Source of the DNA: Natrinema thermotolerans DSM 11552
Lineage (GTDB): Archaea; Halobacteriota; Halobacteria; Halobacteriales; Natrialbaceae
Reading direction: 5' to 3'
Assembly (NCBI GenBank): GCA_000337115.1
Contig: AOIR01000048.1
Location: 156,019 to 220,018 of the forward strand
Length of the DNA: 64,000 nt
Shown: positions 8,689 to 17,528 of the stretch, one piece after another
How the letters are laid out: each line of letters starts with the position of its first letter
Position numbering within the stretch: the first letter of the stretch is position 1
Notes under the pieces: model-generated
What the model saw: the letters and a program-made list of their open reading frames with translations, nothing else
The model's database searches: none
Told to the model about the DNA's origin: nothing
Translations under genes and position numbers: made by a program

Positions 8689-9183
8689 ATGACACGAAAC
8701 ACGATACTGACAGTCGCACTCGTCGCTAGTCTGCTGATGGTCGGTTTCGCTGGAACGGCAGCGGCAAGCGGCACGGCCGATACGGCAGGCGAGGCGGCCG
8801 GCCTCGGTGACGAAGACACCTCGACGGACGACAACCAAGTCGCGGCCGCAGCAGTGGTCCAAGACCAGACAGTGACGCAGCTTAACGACATCGACCAGAA
8901 CGCGAGCCAGAACGTCGAGCAGAACGCGACTGGAATCGACATCGGCATCGGAATCGGTGACGACGACACTGACTCAGACAATATCCCTGCCCTCGGGGAC
9001 CAACTCGAGCAGCAAAACGCTAACGACAACAACGACGACGACGGATTCAACCTCGAGATCGGCACCACTGGCGACCAGACGGTGAACCAGAACATCAGTC
9101 AGAACGCTGATGCGTCTAACTCGAACGCGCAGGTCGGCACTGCGACCGCGACCAACTACGACTTCGACGACTTCGAGTTCTGA
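8689..9183 (+). CDS. Small secreted Q/N-rich repeat protein (curlin-like), copy 1
   Basis: 164 residues from ATG 8689-8691, preferred over an upstream in-frame ATG because it starts the signal peptide (MTRNTILTVALVASLLMV, then GFAGTAAASG). The mature protein has two short repeat units. The first is near residues 50-90 (VVQDQTVTQLNDIDQNASQN, then ATGIDI). The second, near residues 130-155, reads TGDQTVNQNISQNADASNSN. A Gly/Asp-rich spacer separates them and the tail is acidic/aromatic (NYDFDDFEF). Gln and Asn recur at regular two-residue steps, as in beta-arch stacking. It shares signal peptide, both repeat units and a leader motif with the gene at 9682. No known enzymatic domain is seen. It may be a minor subunit or nucleator for the large repeat protein; that is inference. 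Confidence 0.75.
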   Translation: MTRNTILTVALVASLLMVGFAGTAAASGTADTAGEAAGLGDEDTSTDDNQVAAAAVVQDQTVTQLNDIDQNASQNVEQNATGIDIGIGIGDDDTDSDNIPALGDQLEQQNANDNNDDDGFNLEIGTTGDQTVNQNISQNADASNSNAQVGTATATNYDFDDFEF

Positions 9184-9222
9184 TCGGTGCAGCGCTTCCC
9201 GATCAGCGACGGTTCTTTTTTG
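9181..9222 (+). terminator. Hairpin plus T-run after the first small Q/N-repeat gene
   Basis: TGATCGG at 9181-9187 (starting on the stop codon) pairs perfectly with CCGATCA at 9199-9205 across an 11-nt loop. A T-rich run (TTCTTTTTT) follows at 9213-9221. This has the form of an intrinsic terminator; T-runs are the main archaeal termination signal. Confidence 0.6.
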
Positions 9223-9681
9223 ACTGCAGTACGGACACGATAGCCAACGGTCTCGTCCGGACTGAGAAGTGTGAGCCGTCGGGAGCGGATTGTAGCAGTG
9301 GCATAGAACTCGATAGTGAGAACCTGATCGCGACAGCAGCGTTCGCAGGGACGGTCCCGAATTCATACCGTTTTGTAATGCTGCCGTGCGCACTATGCCA
9401 AACTATTGACAGTAATCGGAGGACATGATATAAATGGGTGTGGAATTCTGTAATTTCAGATAATATATGGTGCGATTCGATGTAGGATTCGAATAGCATC
9501 GCGAACAGTGGTTTGCCTTCATATGGGCCTCTGTAGTGCGATTCGACCGGATGGGGTGCCACGACAACGCGGGTGGTGACCGAGACGCAGTCGGCACGCG
9601 ATACAGTGTGCTGCGGCAGTCGATGTCCCATCGGAAGTCCCGCATGTGCGTGCGTACTCATCCGGACAACCAGCAATACAT
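9223..9681. promoter_or_regulatory. Intergenic region upstream of the second small Q/N-repeat gene
   Basis: I see no gene in these roughly 460 bp. An A+T-rich patch lies at about 9421-9480 and contains TATA-like ATATAAAT and ATAATATATG. The element CTTCATATG at 9517-9525 also occurs upstream of the sister gene (8536-8544). In both cases GCGGGTGG follows about 50 bp later (9569-9576 and 8584-8591). The conserved spacing suggests a shared promoter or 5' leader. Confidence 0.5.
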
Positions 9682-10455
9682 ATGAAACGGACACTCACGG
9701 TACTGATGACCCTCGCCCTCATCGGGAGCATGGCCTTCGTCGGCTTCGCCGGAACGGCAGCTGCCGGCGGCAACCACCACGATGACGGCGACAGCAGCGA
9801 CGACCGAACGTCGGCCGCGAGCGTGACTCAGTCCCAGAGCGTATCGCAGACGAACGTGATCGAACAGAACGCCAGCCAGTACGCCGATCAGGACGCAACC
9901 GGGGTCGACATTGATGAAATCCTGAACGGAGACGGTGATGACGGCGATGATAACGCTGACAACGGAGGCAATGACGATGGCAGTGCCGCCCAAGCCGGTA
10001 TCCAAACCGTCACATTCCAGAAATTCAATGGTCAGACCGAGTCGTACTATTGGAATGGTACTGGGTTTGACACAGAGAATAACAATCCCAGGTACACTCT
10101 CACCGCTCAGGACGAGTTTGATGACGATGGAAATCCGCTAGCAGCTGACTGGACCTACGATAACCAGGGTCAGGGTCAGTCACCAGTATCCGCGACCGTG
10201 ACCAATGCTGATGGGACGACGTGTACGGTCGATGTCGCGGGTCAGTCTTCTGGCCAAATCGAGGCATGCGATACGACCGACGACAACGGTGACAACGGTG
10301 ACAACGGTGACGGCACCGACGGCATCGAAGGCTCCACCGGGAACCAGACCGTCAACCAGATAGTCGATCAAGACGCTGACGCGTCGAACTCGAACGCGCA
10401 GAACGCCGACGCGTCCGCCTCGGCCGGCGACATTCTCTCGGTCCTCCTCGGCTGA
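9682..10455 (+). CDS. Secreted Q/N-rich repeat protein (curlin-like), copy 2 with inserted domain
   Basis: 257 residues from ATG 9682-9684, the start of the signal peptide (MKRTLTVLMTLALIGSMA, then FVGFAGTAAAGG). Two short repeats flank a central insert. The N-terminal unit is VTQSQSVSQTNVIEQNASQ, then DATGVDID. The C-terminal unit is TGNQTVNQIVDQDADASNSN, then AQ. Both are near-copies of units in the 8689 protein. Between them lie Asp/Gly/Asn linkers and about 90 residues (roughly 9990-10270) with two Cys and many aromatic residues (SYYWNGTGFD, ADWTYDNQ). The coding sequence there looks less G+C-rich than its flanks. The insert resembles a small secreted beta domain, but I do not recognise it. 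The domain may have been acquired between repeats. Confidence 0.75.
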   Translation: MKRTLTVLMTLALIGSMAFVGFAGTAAAGGNHHDDGDSSDDRTSAASVTQSQSVSQTNVIEQNASQYADQDATGVDIDEILNGDGDDGDDNADNGGNDDGSAAQAGIQTVTFQKFNGQTESYYWNGTGFDTENNNPRYTLTAQDEFDDDGNPLAADWTYDNQGQGQSPVSATVTNADGTTCTVDVAGQSSGQIEACDTTDDNGDNGDNGDGTDGIEGSTGNQTVNQIVDQDADASNSNAQNADASASAGDILSVLLG

Positions 10456-10663
10456 GAGGGTCGCTTCGCAACTACTTCACACTCGATTTTTATCGGCGGG
10501 CCTGCCTCGAGCAGTTACAGTACCTTCGCGAGCCGACCGCGTGGTAACGGGTCGTTCTAACCACTGCCTTGAGCAGGGCAGCCAAGTCGGCAGTACGCTG
10601 CGCTATCGCTCCGGCCGATAGCGATCGGTCGTTCTCGAGAGACGAGAGTGCCCGCGATTGGAG

Positions 10664-12013
10664 TCACTCGGCCGTTCGATCGACTCGAGCGGCTGCTTCC
10701 GCCCGCTCGACGACGGCTCGAACCGGGAGCGTCGTCTCTCGAGCCACCGCCGCCGCCTCGTCGTACTCCGCACTCACGTCGTAGACCTCGCCGTCGGCGT
10801 CGCTCGCGATCTTCACGCTGACCTCGTATGCCTCGCCGTCGATCTCGAGGGTCACCGTCTCGAACTCCCGCTCGGCGATCCATCGATGCGTAGCCCCCGC
10901 ATCCCGAACGCCGAGCGTCCCGGTCTCCTCGGCCAGCGCTCGAGCGACCCGCTCTCGGTCCGCGGGCTTGCAGATGACCTTCACCAGATGCCCGGGCCGG
11001 GACTTCTTCATCGTTGCGGGGAGGATCGACACGTCTCGAGCGCCCGCGTCCGAGAGCGTCTCCTGCAGGCCACCCAGCACTTCCGGCGTCGCGTCGTCGA
11101 GATTCGTCTCGAGGACGGCGATATCGTCTTTCACCAGCGTCCCCTCGCCGGTCCCGACCAGCGTACGAAGCACGTTCGGATGCGGGTCGAGATCGTAGCC
11201 GCCCGCACCGTAGCCCGATGACTCGAGATCCAGCGCGGGCAGCGAATCGACGCCGTCGGCGACGTGCGCCAGGATGGCCGCGCCGGTCGGCGTCAGGAGT
11301 TCGGCGTCGACGGGGCCGCCCCGCAGCGACCAGTCGGCCCGCTGGGCGAGTTCGACCACCGCCGGCGTAGGGACGGGGTACTCGCCGTGGCTCATCGCAA
11401 CCGTCCCGCCGCCGGTCGCGAGCGGCGTCGTGACGACGCGATCGGGCTCGAGGTCGTGCAGCAGGGCCGCCGCGCCGACCACGTCCGCGATCGCGTCGTC
11501 GGCCCCGACCTCGTGGAAGTGGATCGACTCGAGGTCTGCGCCGTGGACGGCGGCCTCGGCCTCGCCGAGCAGTTCGAAGATCGCGAGCGCATCGCGCTCG
11601 ACTGCCGGCTCGAGGGCCATTTCCCGAACGATCTCGCAGACCTCGCGGTAGCTGCGATGGGGGCCGTGGCCCTCTGCGGGGGTGTCGGAGTCGTCGCCTG
11701 CCGTCTCGTGTGTGTGCCCGCCCTCCGTGTCAGCCTGGTCGTGCGAATGGTCGTGGCCGTGGGAATGATCGTGATCGTGCGCACCGTCCGTGTCGGCGTG
11801 ATCGTGGTCGTGTGCGCCATCGTCGTCGGGGAAGACGACGTCGGCCGTCGTGGCCGCGATCCCGGTCTTTTCGGTGTCGTCGATCCGGTAGGCCACCGGC
11901 AGCGCCTCGGTTACCGGCTCGAGGACGTCGGCGTCGGCACCGGCGTCTATGAGCGCGGCAAGGATCATATCGCCGCTGGCTCCCATCCGGCCGTCGAACG
12001 CGAGGACTCGCAT
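10664..12013 (-). CDS. larC: LarC-type nickel-pincer cofactor biosynthesis protein
   Basis: 449 residues. The N-terminus RVLAFDGRMGASGDMILAAL is the LarC/UPF0272 signature (FDxxxGASGDM). LarC installs nickel in the pincer cofactor of lactate racemase-type enzymes by a CTP-dependent cyclometallase reaction in bacteria. Near residues 65-105 is a His/Asp-rich insert (HDHDHADTDGAHDHDHSHGH and more), likely a metal store. Other motifs are IHFHEVGADDAIADVVG and PTGAAILAH, which match the family. The start was set at ATG 12011-12013 because the family motif follows directly; the frame continues upstream without homology. No larB, larE or LarA homologue is in the window, so the client enzyme is unknown. 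Confidence 0.9.
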   Translation of the reverse strand: MRVLAFDGRMGASGDMILAALIDAGADADVLEPVTEALPVAYRIDDTEKTGIAATTADVVFPDDDGAHDHDHADTDGAHDHDHSHGHDHSHDQADTEGGHTHETAGDDSDTPAEGHGPHRSYREVCEIVREMALEPAVERDALAIFELLGEAEAAVHGADLESIHFHEVGADDAIADVVGAAALLHDLEPDRVVTTPLATGGGTVAMSHGEYPVPTPAVVELAQRADWSLRGGPVDAELLTPTGAAILAHVADGVDSLPALDLESSGYGAGGYDLDPHPNVLRTLVGTGEGTLVKDDIAVLETNLDDATPEVLGGLQETLSDAGARDVSILPATMKKSRPGHLVKVICKPADRERVARALAEETGTLGVRDAGATHRWIAEREFETVTLEIDGEAYEVSVKIASDADGEVYDVSAEYDEAAAVARETTLPVRAVVERAEAAARVDRTAE

Positions 12014-12221
12014 GCCAGTTCTCGGCGCGGAAAACGCAAAAAGCCATCTCTCCTCGCTCGAGGGGCGGTATCGATAGGGCCAAAACCAACCGAGGCCGGT
12101 ACATCTTTGTAACCGCCCGTCCGACGTGAGTATGGTAGCTACTAGCACAGGAAATGACTCACCCTAGCAAAAAACCTATCCGCGCACGAATCGGAGTCAA
12201 TCACATCGCCGTCCCCAAATC

Positions 12222-14453
12222 ATGAACGAAGTCCAACTGGAGGTTGCGAAGGCGTACCCGAACGATTCGGGTCGTGGTATCGCCCGACTCGACCCGGACA
12301 CGCTGTTGCATCTGAAGCTGAGTCCGGGCGACATCATCGAGATCGAGGGTACAGACACCACTGCCGCGAAGGTCTGGCGTGCCGACCGGCAGGACTGGAA
12401 CACCGACACTGTCCGAATCGACGGCTTCACGCGCCAGAACGCCGACGTCGGTATCGGCGAGCGGGTGACGATCCGCAAGGCCGAGGCGACGAAAGCCGAC
12501 AAGCTCGTCCTCGCGCCGCCGGAGGAGGCGTCGGTCCAGTTCGGCTCCGACGCCGCCGGCATGGTGAAACGCCAGATCTTAAAGCGGCCGGTCGTCGGTC
12601 GCGACATCGTCCCGGTGATGTCCTCGACGAACCATCCGTTCATGCGGTCGCCGGGCCAGGCGATCCCGCTGATCGCCGTCGAAACCGAGCCCGAGGGGGT
12701 GGTCCTCATCACCGAGGACACCGATGTCGAACTCCGCGAGGAGCCGATCTCGGGGTTCGAGAAGACCGGTGGCGGGATCACCTACGAGGACATCGGTGGC
12801 CTCCAAAACGAGATCCAGCGGGTCAGGGAGATGGTCGAACTCCCGATGAAACACCCGCAGATCTTCAAGAAACTCGGCATCGAGCCGCCACAGGGGGTTC
12901 TCCTGCACGGCCCGCCGGGCACCGGGAAGACCCTCCTGGCCAAAGCGGTCGCCAACGAGACCTCCGCCAGTTTCTTCTCTATCGCCGGGCCGGAGATCAT
13001 CTCGAAGTACTACGGCGAGTCCGAACAGCAACTCAGGGAGATCTTCGAGGACGCGACCGAGGAGTCTCCCTCGATCATCTTCATCGACGAACTCGACTCC
13101 ATCGCTCCCAAACGGGAAGACGTCACCGGCGAGGTCGAGCGCCGCGTCGTCGCCCAGCTGCTGACGATGATGGACGGCCTCGAGTCCCGGGGCCAAGTCA
13201 TCGTCATCGCGGCGACTAACCGCGTCGACAGCGTCGACCCCGCGCTCCGACGGCCGGGCCGGTTCGACCGCGAGATCGAGATCGGCGTCCCCGACGAGAC
13301 GGGCCGCGAGGAGATCCTGCAGATTCACACCCGCGGGATGCCCCTCTCGGACGACGTCAGCCTCGGTCACCTGGCCGACGAGACCCACGGTTTCGTCGGG
13401 GCCGACATCGAGAGCCTGACCAAAGAGGCGGCGATGAAGGCACTGCGCCGGTACCTCCCCGAGATCGATCTCGACGAGGAGGACATCCCGCCGAGCCTGA
13501 TCGACCGGATGATCGTCAAACGGGAGGACTTCCGCGGCGCCTTGAACGAGGTCGAACCCTCGGCGATGCGGGAAGTCCTCGTGGAGCTGCCGAAGATCTC
13601 CTGGGACGACGTCGGCGGCCTCCACGACGCCAAGGATCAGGTCCAGGAATCGGTCGAGTGGCCGCTCTCGAACCCCGAGCGGTTCGATCGGCTCGGCGTC
13701 GACCCGCCTGCCGGCGTCTTGCTGTACGGCCCGCCGGGCACCGGGAAGACGCTGATGGCGAAAGCCGTCGCCAACGAGACCAACGCCAACTTCATCTCGG
13801 TGCGTGGCCCGCAGCTGCTTTCGAAGTGGGTCGGTGAATCGGAGAAAGCCATCCGCCAGACCTTCCGCAAGGCCCGGCAGGTCTCGCCGACGGTCATCTT
13901 CTTCGACGAACTCGACGCGCTCGCGCCCGGACGGGGCGGTGAGACCGGCTCGAACGTCTCCGAGCGAGTCGTCAACCAGCTGCTGACCGAACTCGACGGG
14001 CTCGAGGACATGGGCGACGTGATGGTCATCGGCGCGACCAACCGCCCGGACATGATCGACCCCGCACTGCTGCGCTCGGGCCGCTTCGACCGGCTAGTCA
14101 TGATCGGCCAGCCCGACGTCGACGGCCGCGAACGCATCCTCGAGATCCACACCCAGGACACGCCGCTGGCGGCCGACGTCACCCTGCGCGAGATCGCCGA
14201 GATCACGGACGGCTACGTCGGCAGCGACCTCGAGTCGATCGCCCGCGAGGCGGCCATCGAGGCGCTGCGCGAGGACGAGGAGGCAGACGTCGTCGAGATG
14301 CGACACTTCCGCCAGGCCATGGAGAACGTCCGCCCGACGATCACCGACGACATCCTCGACTACTACGAGCGGATCGAAGAGGAGTTCCGCGGCGGTGGCG
14401 GCGGCGGTCCCGATCCGACGGGTCGTCGCGGCAGCCGGATCGGCTTCCAGTAA
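12222..14453 (+). CDS. CDC48/VAT-type AAA+ ATPase, paralogue 1
   Basis: 743 residues with the full CDC48 layout. An N-domain (residues 1-185, starting [20 protein letters not shown]) precedes two AAA+ modules. D1 has GPPGTGKT near residue 230, [14 protein letters not shown] and the SRH region [21 protein letters not shown]2 has GPPGTGKT near residue 503, [14 protein letters not shown] and [20 protein letters not shown]. The C-terminus is Gly-rich ([15 protein letters not shown]). CDC48/VAT unfolds substrates and feeds the proteasome. D1 and D2 both retain Walker A, Walker B and arginine-finger residues. A second paralogue is encoded at 18734-20968. Upstream is about 200 bp of promoter region shared with divergent larC. 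Confidence 0.95.
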   Translation: MNEVQLEVAKAYPNDSGRGIARLDPDTLLHLKLSPGDIIEIEGTDTTAAKVWRADRQDWNTDTVRIDGFTRQNADVGIGERVTIRKAEATKADKLVLAPPEEASVQFGSDAAGMVKRQILKRPVVGRDIVPVMSSTNHPFMRSPGQAIPLIAVETEPEGVVLITEDTDVELREEPISGFEKTGGGITYEDIGGLQNEIQRVREMVELPMKHPQIFKKLGIEPPQGVLLHGPPGTGKTLLAKAVANETSASFFSIAGPEIISKYYGESEQQLREIFEDATEESPSIIFIDELDSIAPKREDVTGEVERRVVAQLLTMMDGLESRGQVIVIAATNRVDSVDPALRRPGRFDREIEIGVPDETGREEILQIHTRGMPLSDDVSLGHLADETHGFVGADIESLTKEAAMKALRRYLPEIDLDEEDIPPSLIDRMIVKREDFRGALNEVEPSAMREVLVELPKISWDDVGGLHDAKDQVQESVEWPLSNPERFDRLGVDPPAGVLLYGPPGTGKTLMAKAVANETNANFISVRGPQLLSKWVGESEKAIRQTFRKARQVSPTVIFFDELDALAPGRGGETGSNVSERVVNQLLTELDGLEDMGDVMVIGATNRPDMIDPALLRSGRFDRLVMIGQPDVDGRERILEIHTQDTPLAADVTLREIAEITDGYVGSDLESIAREAAIEALREDEEADVVEMRHFRQAMENVRPTITDDILDYYERIEEEFRGGGGGGPDPTGRRGSRIGFQ

Positions 14454-14594
14454 CGCGAATCCCCCTTTTCGTCGCTGTTTCGCCGGTCGGATACCCACGG
14501 AACCGCGAGACGGCCGTTTGGTCGCTATCGTAACAACCGAAACGATTTACACACCGATCGCACAGCCGTCGTGCGATCGGGTGCGCAATGACTT

Positions 14595-15671
14595 TCAGTG
14601 GCTACTATGGTCGGGACGAACGACCACGTCGCTCGCGGCCGGGCTCGCACCGCCGTGTGGCGTGTCCCGCTCTCGCACCCGCCCCGCGTGGACCGTCTCC
14701 GTTGCGTCGTCGATGACGAGGACCTCGCCGGGGGCCTCGGGCAGCCGATCGGCGTCGGCCAGCGAGCCGCCGACGTAGGTCGGCTGGGCGGCCTCGAGCG
14801 CCGCCAGATCGTCCCCGGCCGTAAGCCGGTGCGAGACGAGGATGTCCGACTGCGAGATCCCCACCGCGGGGAGCGCGCTCGGACGCTGTGTGGCAGCCAC
14901 GAGGCTGACGCCGGGCGCGCGGCCGCGGGTCAGGATCGTCTCGAGGGCGGGTGCGGCCACGCCGTCGAAGAAGGTGTGGGCCTCGTCGAGCAAGAGCCAG
15001 GGGAGCCGGTCGACCGCGGCGTCGACGCGGGCGCGGTACAGCGCTTCGGCGATCCCGCGACAGACGGCGTTCATCGGGGCGGCCGAGAGGCCGGAGACGT
15101 CGACGACCGTTATTTCGGGACCGGCGAGCGCTCGAGCGCCGAGCCCGTCGGCGTCGAAGACGTCCCACGAGTCGGCCAGCCGCAGGTGGTTCGTCGCGGC
15201 GCGTCGTGCGGCGCGTGCCGCGTCGGCCGATTCGACGTGCGTTCGCATGCCGTCGATCGTGGATTCAGCCTGTGCGGCCCGCCAGAGGAGGCTTCCGGCG
15301 GCACTTTCCGGCGAGAGGCCGAGCAGCGTACACCACGACCTGGGGTCGAGCGACGCCGGCGCGACCGTCGGCTCCGCGACGACCGTCGCCGGAACCGGTT
15401 CGCCGTCCGCCGACGACGCGAGCGTTGCGAACGCTCCCATCGGATCGACAACGACTGGTGCGAGTCCATGCGCCCGTGCGAGCCCCTCCGCGATCACACC
15501 CATCGTATGTGACTTACCGTAGCCGCGCTTGCCGACGAGCGCGATCGCGTGGGGAGAGTCCAGATCGAGCGCGAGCGCTGCGCCGTCGCTTCCGTCGAGC
15601 GCCCGATAGACACCGAGCCGACAGCTGGGGCCGTCCTCGCGGTCGGCATCGCGACCGAGTACGAAGCTCAC
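14595..15671 (-). CDS. HerA/VirB4-like P-loop ATPase (haloarchaeal)
   Basis: 358 residues from a GTG at 15669-15671. This start is supported by a TATA-like box on the minus strand (CAAATAC, about 15693-15699) some 25 bp upstream. The ATPase core shows Walker A GKRGYGKSHT, Walker B LPWLLLDEAHTFFDG, and a sensor-like VSLVAATQRPSALP. This arrangement is that of HerA/FtsK-superfamily (DUF87-type) ATPases. HerA works with NurA at DNA ends, but haloarchaea carry several paralogues with unknown roles and no nurA is nearby. It is divergent from the membrane protein at 15746, with 74 bp between. Role uncertain; ATPase activity is strongly suggested. Confidence 0.8.
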   Translation of the reverse strand: MSFVLGRDADREDGPSCRLGVYRALDGSDGAALALDLDSPHAIALVGKRGYGKSHTMGVIAEGLARAHGLAPVVVDPMGAFATLASSADGEPVPATVVAEPTVAPASLDPRSWCTLLGLSPESAAGSLLWRAAQAESTIDGMRTHVESADAARAARRAATNHLRLADSWDVFDADGLGARALAGPEITVVDVSGLSAAPMNAVCRGIAEALYRARVDAAVDRLPWLLLDEAHTFFDGVAAPALETILTRGRAPGVSLVAATQRPSALPAVGISQSDILVSHRLTAGDDLAALEAAQPTYVGGSLADADRLPEAPGEVLVIDDATETVHAGRVRERDTPHGGASPAASDVVVRPDHSSH

Positions 15672-15745
15672 GGCCCCGACTCCCGCGGCTTCGTATTTGA
15701 ACCCGCGTCCCACCGTTTAAGACGGAAGCCGCGGCCAGCACGCCC

Positions 15746-16261
15746 ATGAGTTCGAACCGGACTGAGTCCGATTCGAGGGACGGACCGCATCGATCACTGT
15801 CGTCGTTCGCTCGCGACGACCGCGCGATCGAGGGACTGCCGATCCGGCTGGTCATCGCGCTGGTCGTCGGGGTCGCGGCGCTCGCGATCATGCTGAACAT
15901 GCTCGGCGGGATCGGTAGCGTCGGCGATACGGAAGTGACCGTGAAGATCGCCGACGACGATCAGGTGATCGAGGCGGACGCGACCGGAAGCGACGCGAAG
16001 GTAGACGTCTACGCGATCGACGAGAACGGGAACAACGTCTCGGACGCAACCATCGTCGCGACCGCCGACTCGGCGCAACTCGACGGCGTCCTCGACAAAC
16101 CGACCGGCGACGACAATCACGCACAGCTCGATTTCAGCGGTGACCAGAGCCTGCGGGCCGATCAGGACATGGGGGCGATCCAGCTCGAGGTGATCCCGCC
16201 GTCGGACAGCAACTATATCGACGAGCAACCGAACCCGACCATCCGGGTCGTTTCCCGATGA
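15746..16261 (+). CDS. Single-pass membrane protein with an extracytoplasmic beta domain
   Basis: 171 residues. The N-terminal 30 residues are polar. A hydrophobic segment follows (LPIRLVIALVVGVAALAIML, residues about 31-50). Residues 60-171 form a predicted beta-rich, Ig-like domain (for example VTVKIADDDQVIEADATG). The sequence preceding the helix (DDRAIEGLPIRLV) recalls archaeal type IV pilin-like class III signals, but the canonical cleavage residues are not clear. It precedes the two TrkA-C-like genes at 16281 and 17525 with about 20 bp spacing, which suggests one operon. Function unknown. Confidence 0.65.
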   Translation: MSSNRTESDSRDGPHRSLSSFARDDRAIEGLPIRLVIALVVGVAALAIMLNMLGGIGSVGDTEVTVKIADDDQVIEADATGSDAKVDVYAIDENGNNVSDATIVATADSAQLDGVLDKPTGDDNHAQLDFSGDQSLRADQDMGAIQLEVIPPSDSNYIDEQPNPTIRVVSR

Positions 16262-16280
16262 TCGCCGGCCGCTACCACCG

Positions 16281-17528
16281 ATGATCGAAATTACGACGGA
16301 ACTCGTCGTCGGTATCGCGTTCGGCTTCGTCGTCGGCGTCGGTCCCGCGATCGTCGTCGGTGCCCTCGCCGTCGTAACTGACTGCCGGGATCGCGAACTC
16401 CCGCTCCCGGCCGCCGTCGGTCTCGGCGTCTTCCTCGCCGGGTGCAACGGGTATTTCGTCGGCCTCCTCGAGGGAGGGGTCAGTCGAGCGCAGGTCCCCC
16501 GATTCGGGGCCGCGGCGCTCGTCATCGCCCTCCTTTCGGCGTCCGCGGCGAGTCAGGGCGAGCGCATCGCCGCGGAACTCCCGATCGGGGCCGATCGGCC
16601 GACTATCCGGAAGCGGTCGCTGTCGGCCGCAGCCATCGACGCAGTCGATGCCATGGGACAGGTTCGGATCCAGACGACCGGCGGTGTTCGCGATATCGAC
16701 GGCTACCCGCCGCTGTCACCGGACATGCGGACGGCGATCGAAGCCGACGCGTGGCGACTGCCCGCGGGTCTTCCGCTTTCGGCCCTCGAGACCCGGCTAG
16801 CGACGCGGCTCCGAACCGAATACGACCTGACCGCCGTGTCGGTATCGATCGACGGCCGCGGCCGGGCGACCGTCGCCGCTGCACCGCCGACCGACGGCGT
16901 CGCGGCTGCGGTTCCGGACGGCTGGCGTGCGGTTTCGGTTTCCGCCCCCTTCCCGCCCGGATTGGTGCCCGGGACGACCGTCGAGGTCGTCACTCGAGAC
17001 GCGTCGACGACGGGAACCGTCCTGTCCGTCGACGGGTGTGCCCGCCCGGGGCGAGAGACGGGAGCCGACGATTCGACTGATGAGGACGAGACCGTTACCG
17101 TCGCCGTTCCCGCACCCGACGCCACGCCGCTCCTGGCCGCAGATCACGTTCGCATCGCCGTTCCCGCGACCGGTCACGACCCCGAGCGGGAGGCGCTGGC
17201 CCGCCTCGAGCGAGCGGACTACGCGGTCCGGCACGTCTCCGGGGGGACGATCGCATCGGCGCTCGAGGCGAGCAAGGGCGAGACTGACGATTTGATCCAT
17301 CCCGTTGCGGCGAGTTCACCGGTCGATGTCGATGCGACCGAGACGACGGGAGCAAAGCCCGTTGCCGACCGGAACCGGTGGCAGCTCGATCCGGATCCGG
17401 AGACACTCGACGACCGGGAATCGGTGTTCGTTTCGGGGGAGAAAGTCACCCTCCAGCGTTACATCGACGACGATCGCGACTTGCGTCCACCGCCGCCCGT
17501 CGAGGCGGCGACGGGGGTGTCGCCATGA
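16281..17528 (+). CDS. Membrane protein with TrkA-C-like cytosolic region (pair member 1)
   Basis: 415 residues. About three membrane helices occupy the first 85 residues (GIAFGFVVGVGPAIVVGALA, VGLGVFLAGCNGYFVGLL, FGAAALVIALLSASAA). A long cytosolic part follows. It contains beta-rich stretches (TAVSVSIDGRGRATVAA, GWRAVSVSAPFPPGLVPG) and ends with a short segment FVSGEKVTLQR reminiscent of a degenerate RCK_C/TrkA-C element. The protein parallels its neighbour at 17525 in layout and size. The stop overlaps the next start (ATGA, 17525-17528), so the two are translationally coupled. Haloarchaeal homologues are commonly annotated as TrkA-related potassium proteins; a regulatory role in ion transport is inference. 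Confidence 0.7.
   Translation: MIEITTELVVGIAFGFVVGVGPAIVVGALAVVTDCRDRELPLPAAVGLGVFLAGCNGYFVGLLEGGVSRAQVPRFGAAALVIALLSASAASQGERIAAELPIGADRPTIRKRSLSAAAIDAVDAMGQVRIQTTGGVRDIDGYPPLSPDMRTAIEADAWRLPAGLPLSALETRLATRLRTEYDLTAVSVSIDGRGRATVAAAPPTDGVAAAVPDGWRAVSVSAPFPPGLVPGTTVEVVTRDASTTGTVLSVDGCARPGRETGADDSTDEDETVTVAVPAPDATPLLAADHVRIAVPATGHDPEREALARLERADYAVRHVSGGTIASALEASKGETDDLIHPVAASSPVDVDATETTGAKPVADRNRWQLDPDPETLDDRESVFVSGEKVTLQRYIDDDRDLRPPPPVEAATGVSP

Noticed and set aside
6445..10455. Calling the Q/N proteins true curli subunits
   Set aside because: The repeat rhythm is similar, but I see no CsgG, CsgE or CsgF homologue and the core is not identical to the bacterial curlin repeat, so only a curlin-like description is justified.
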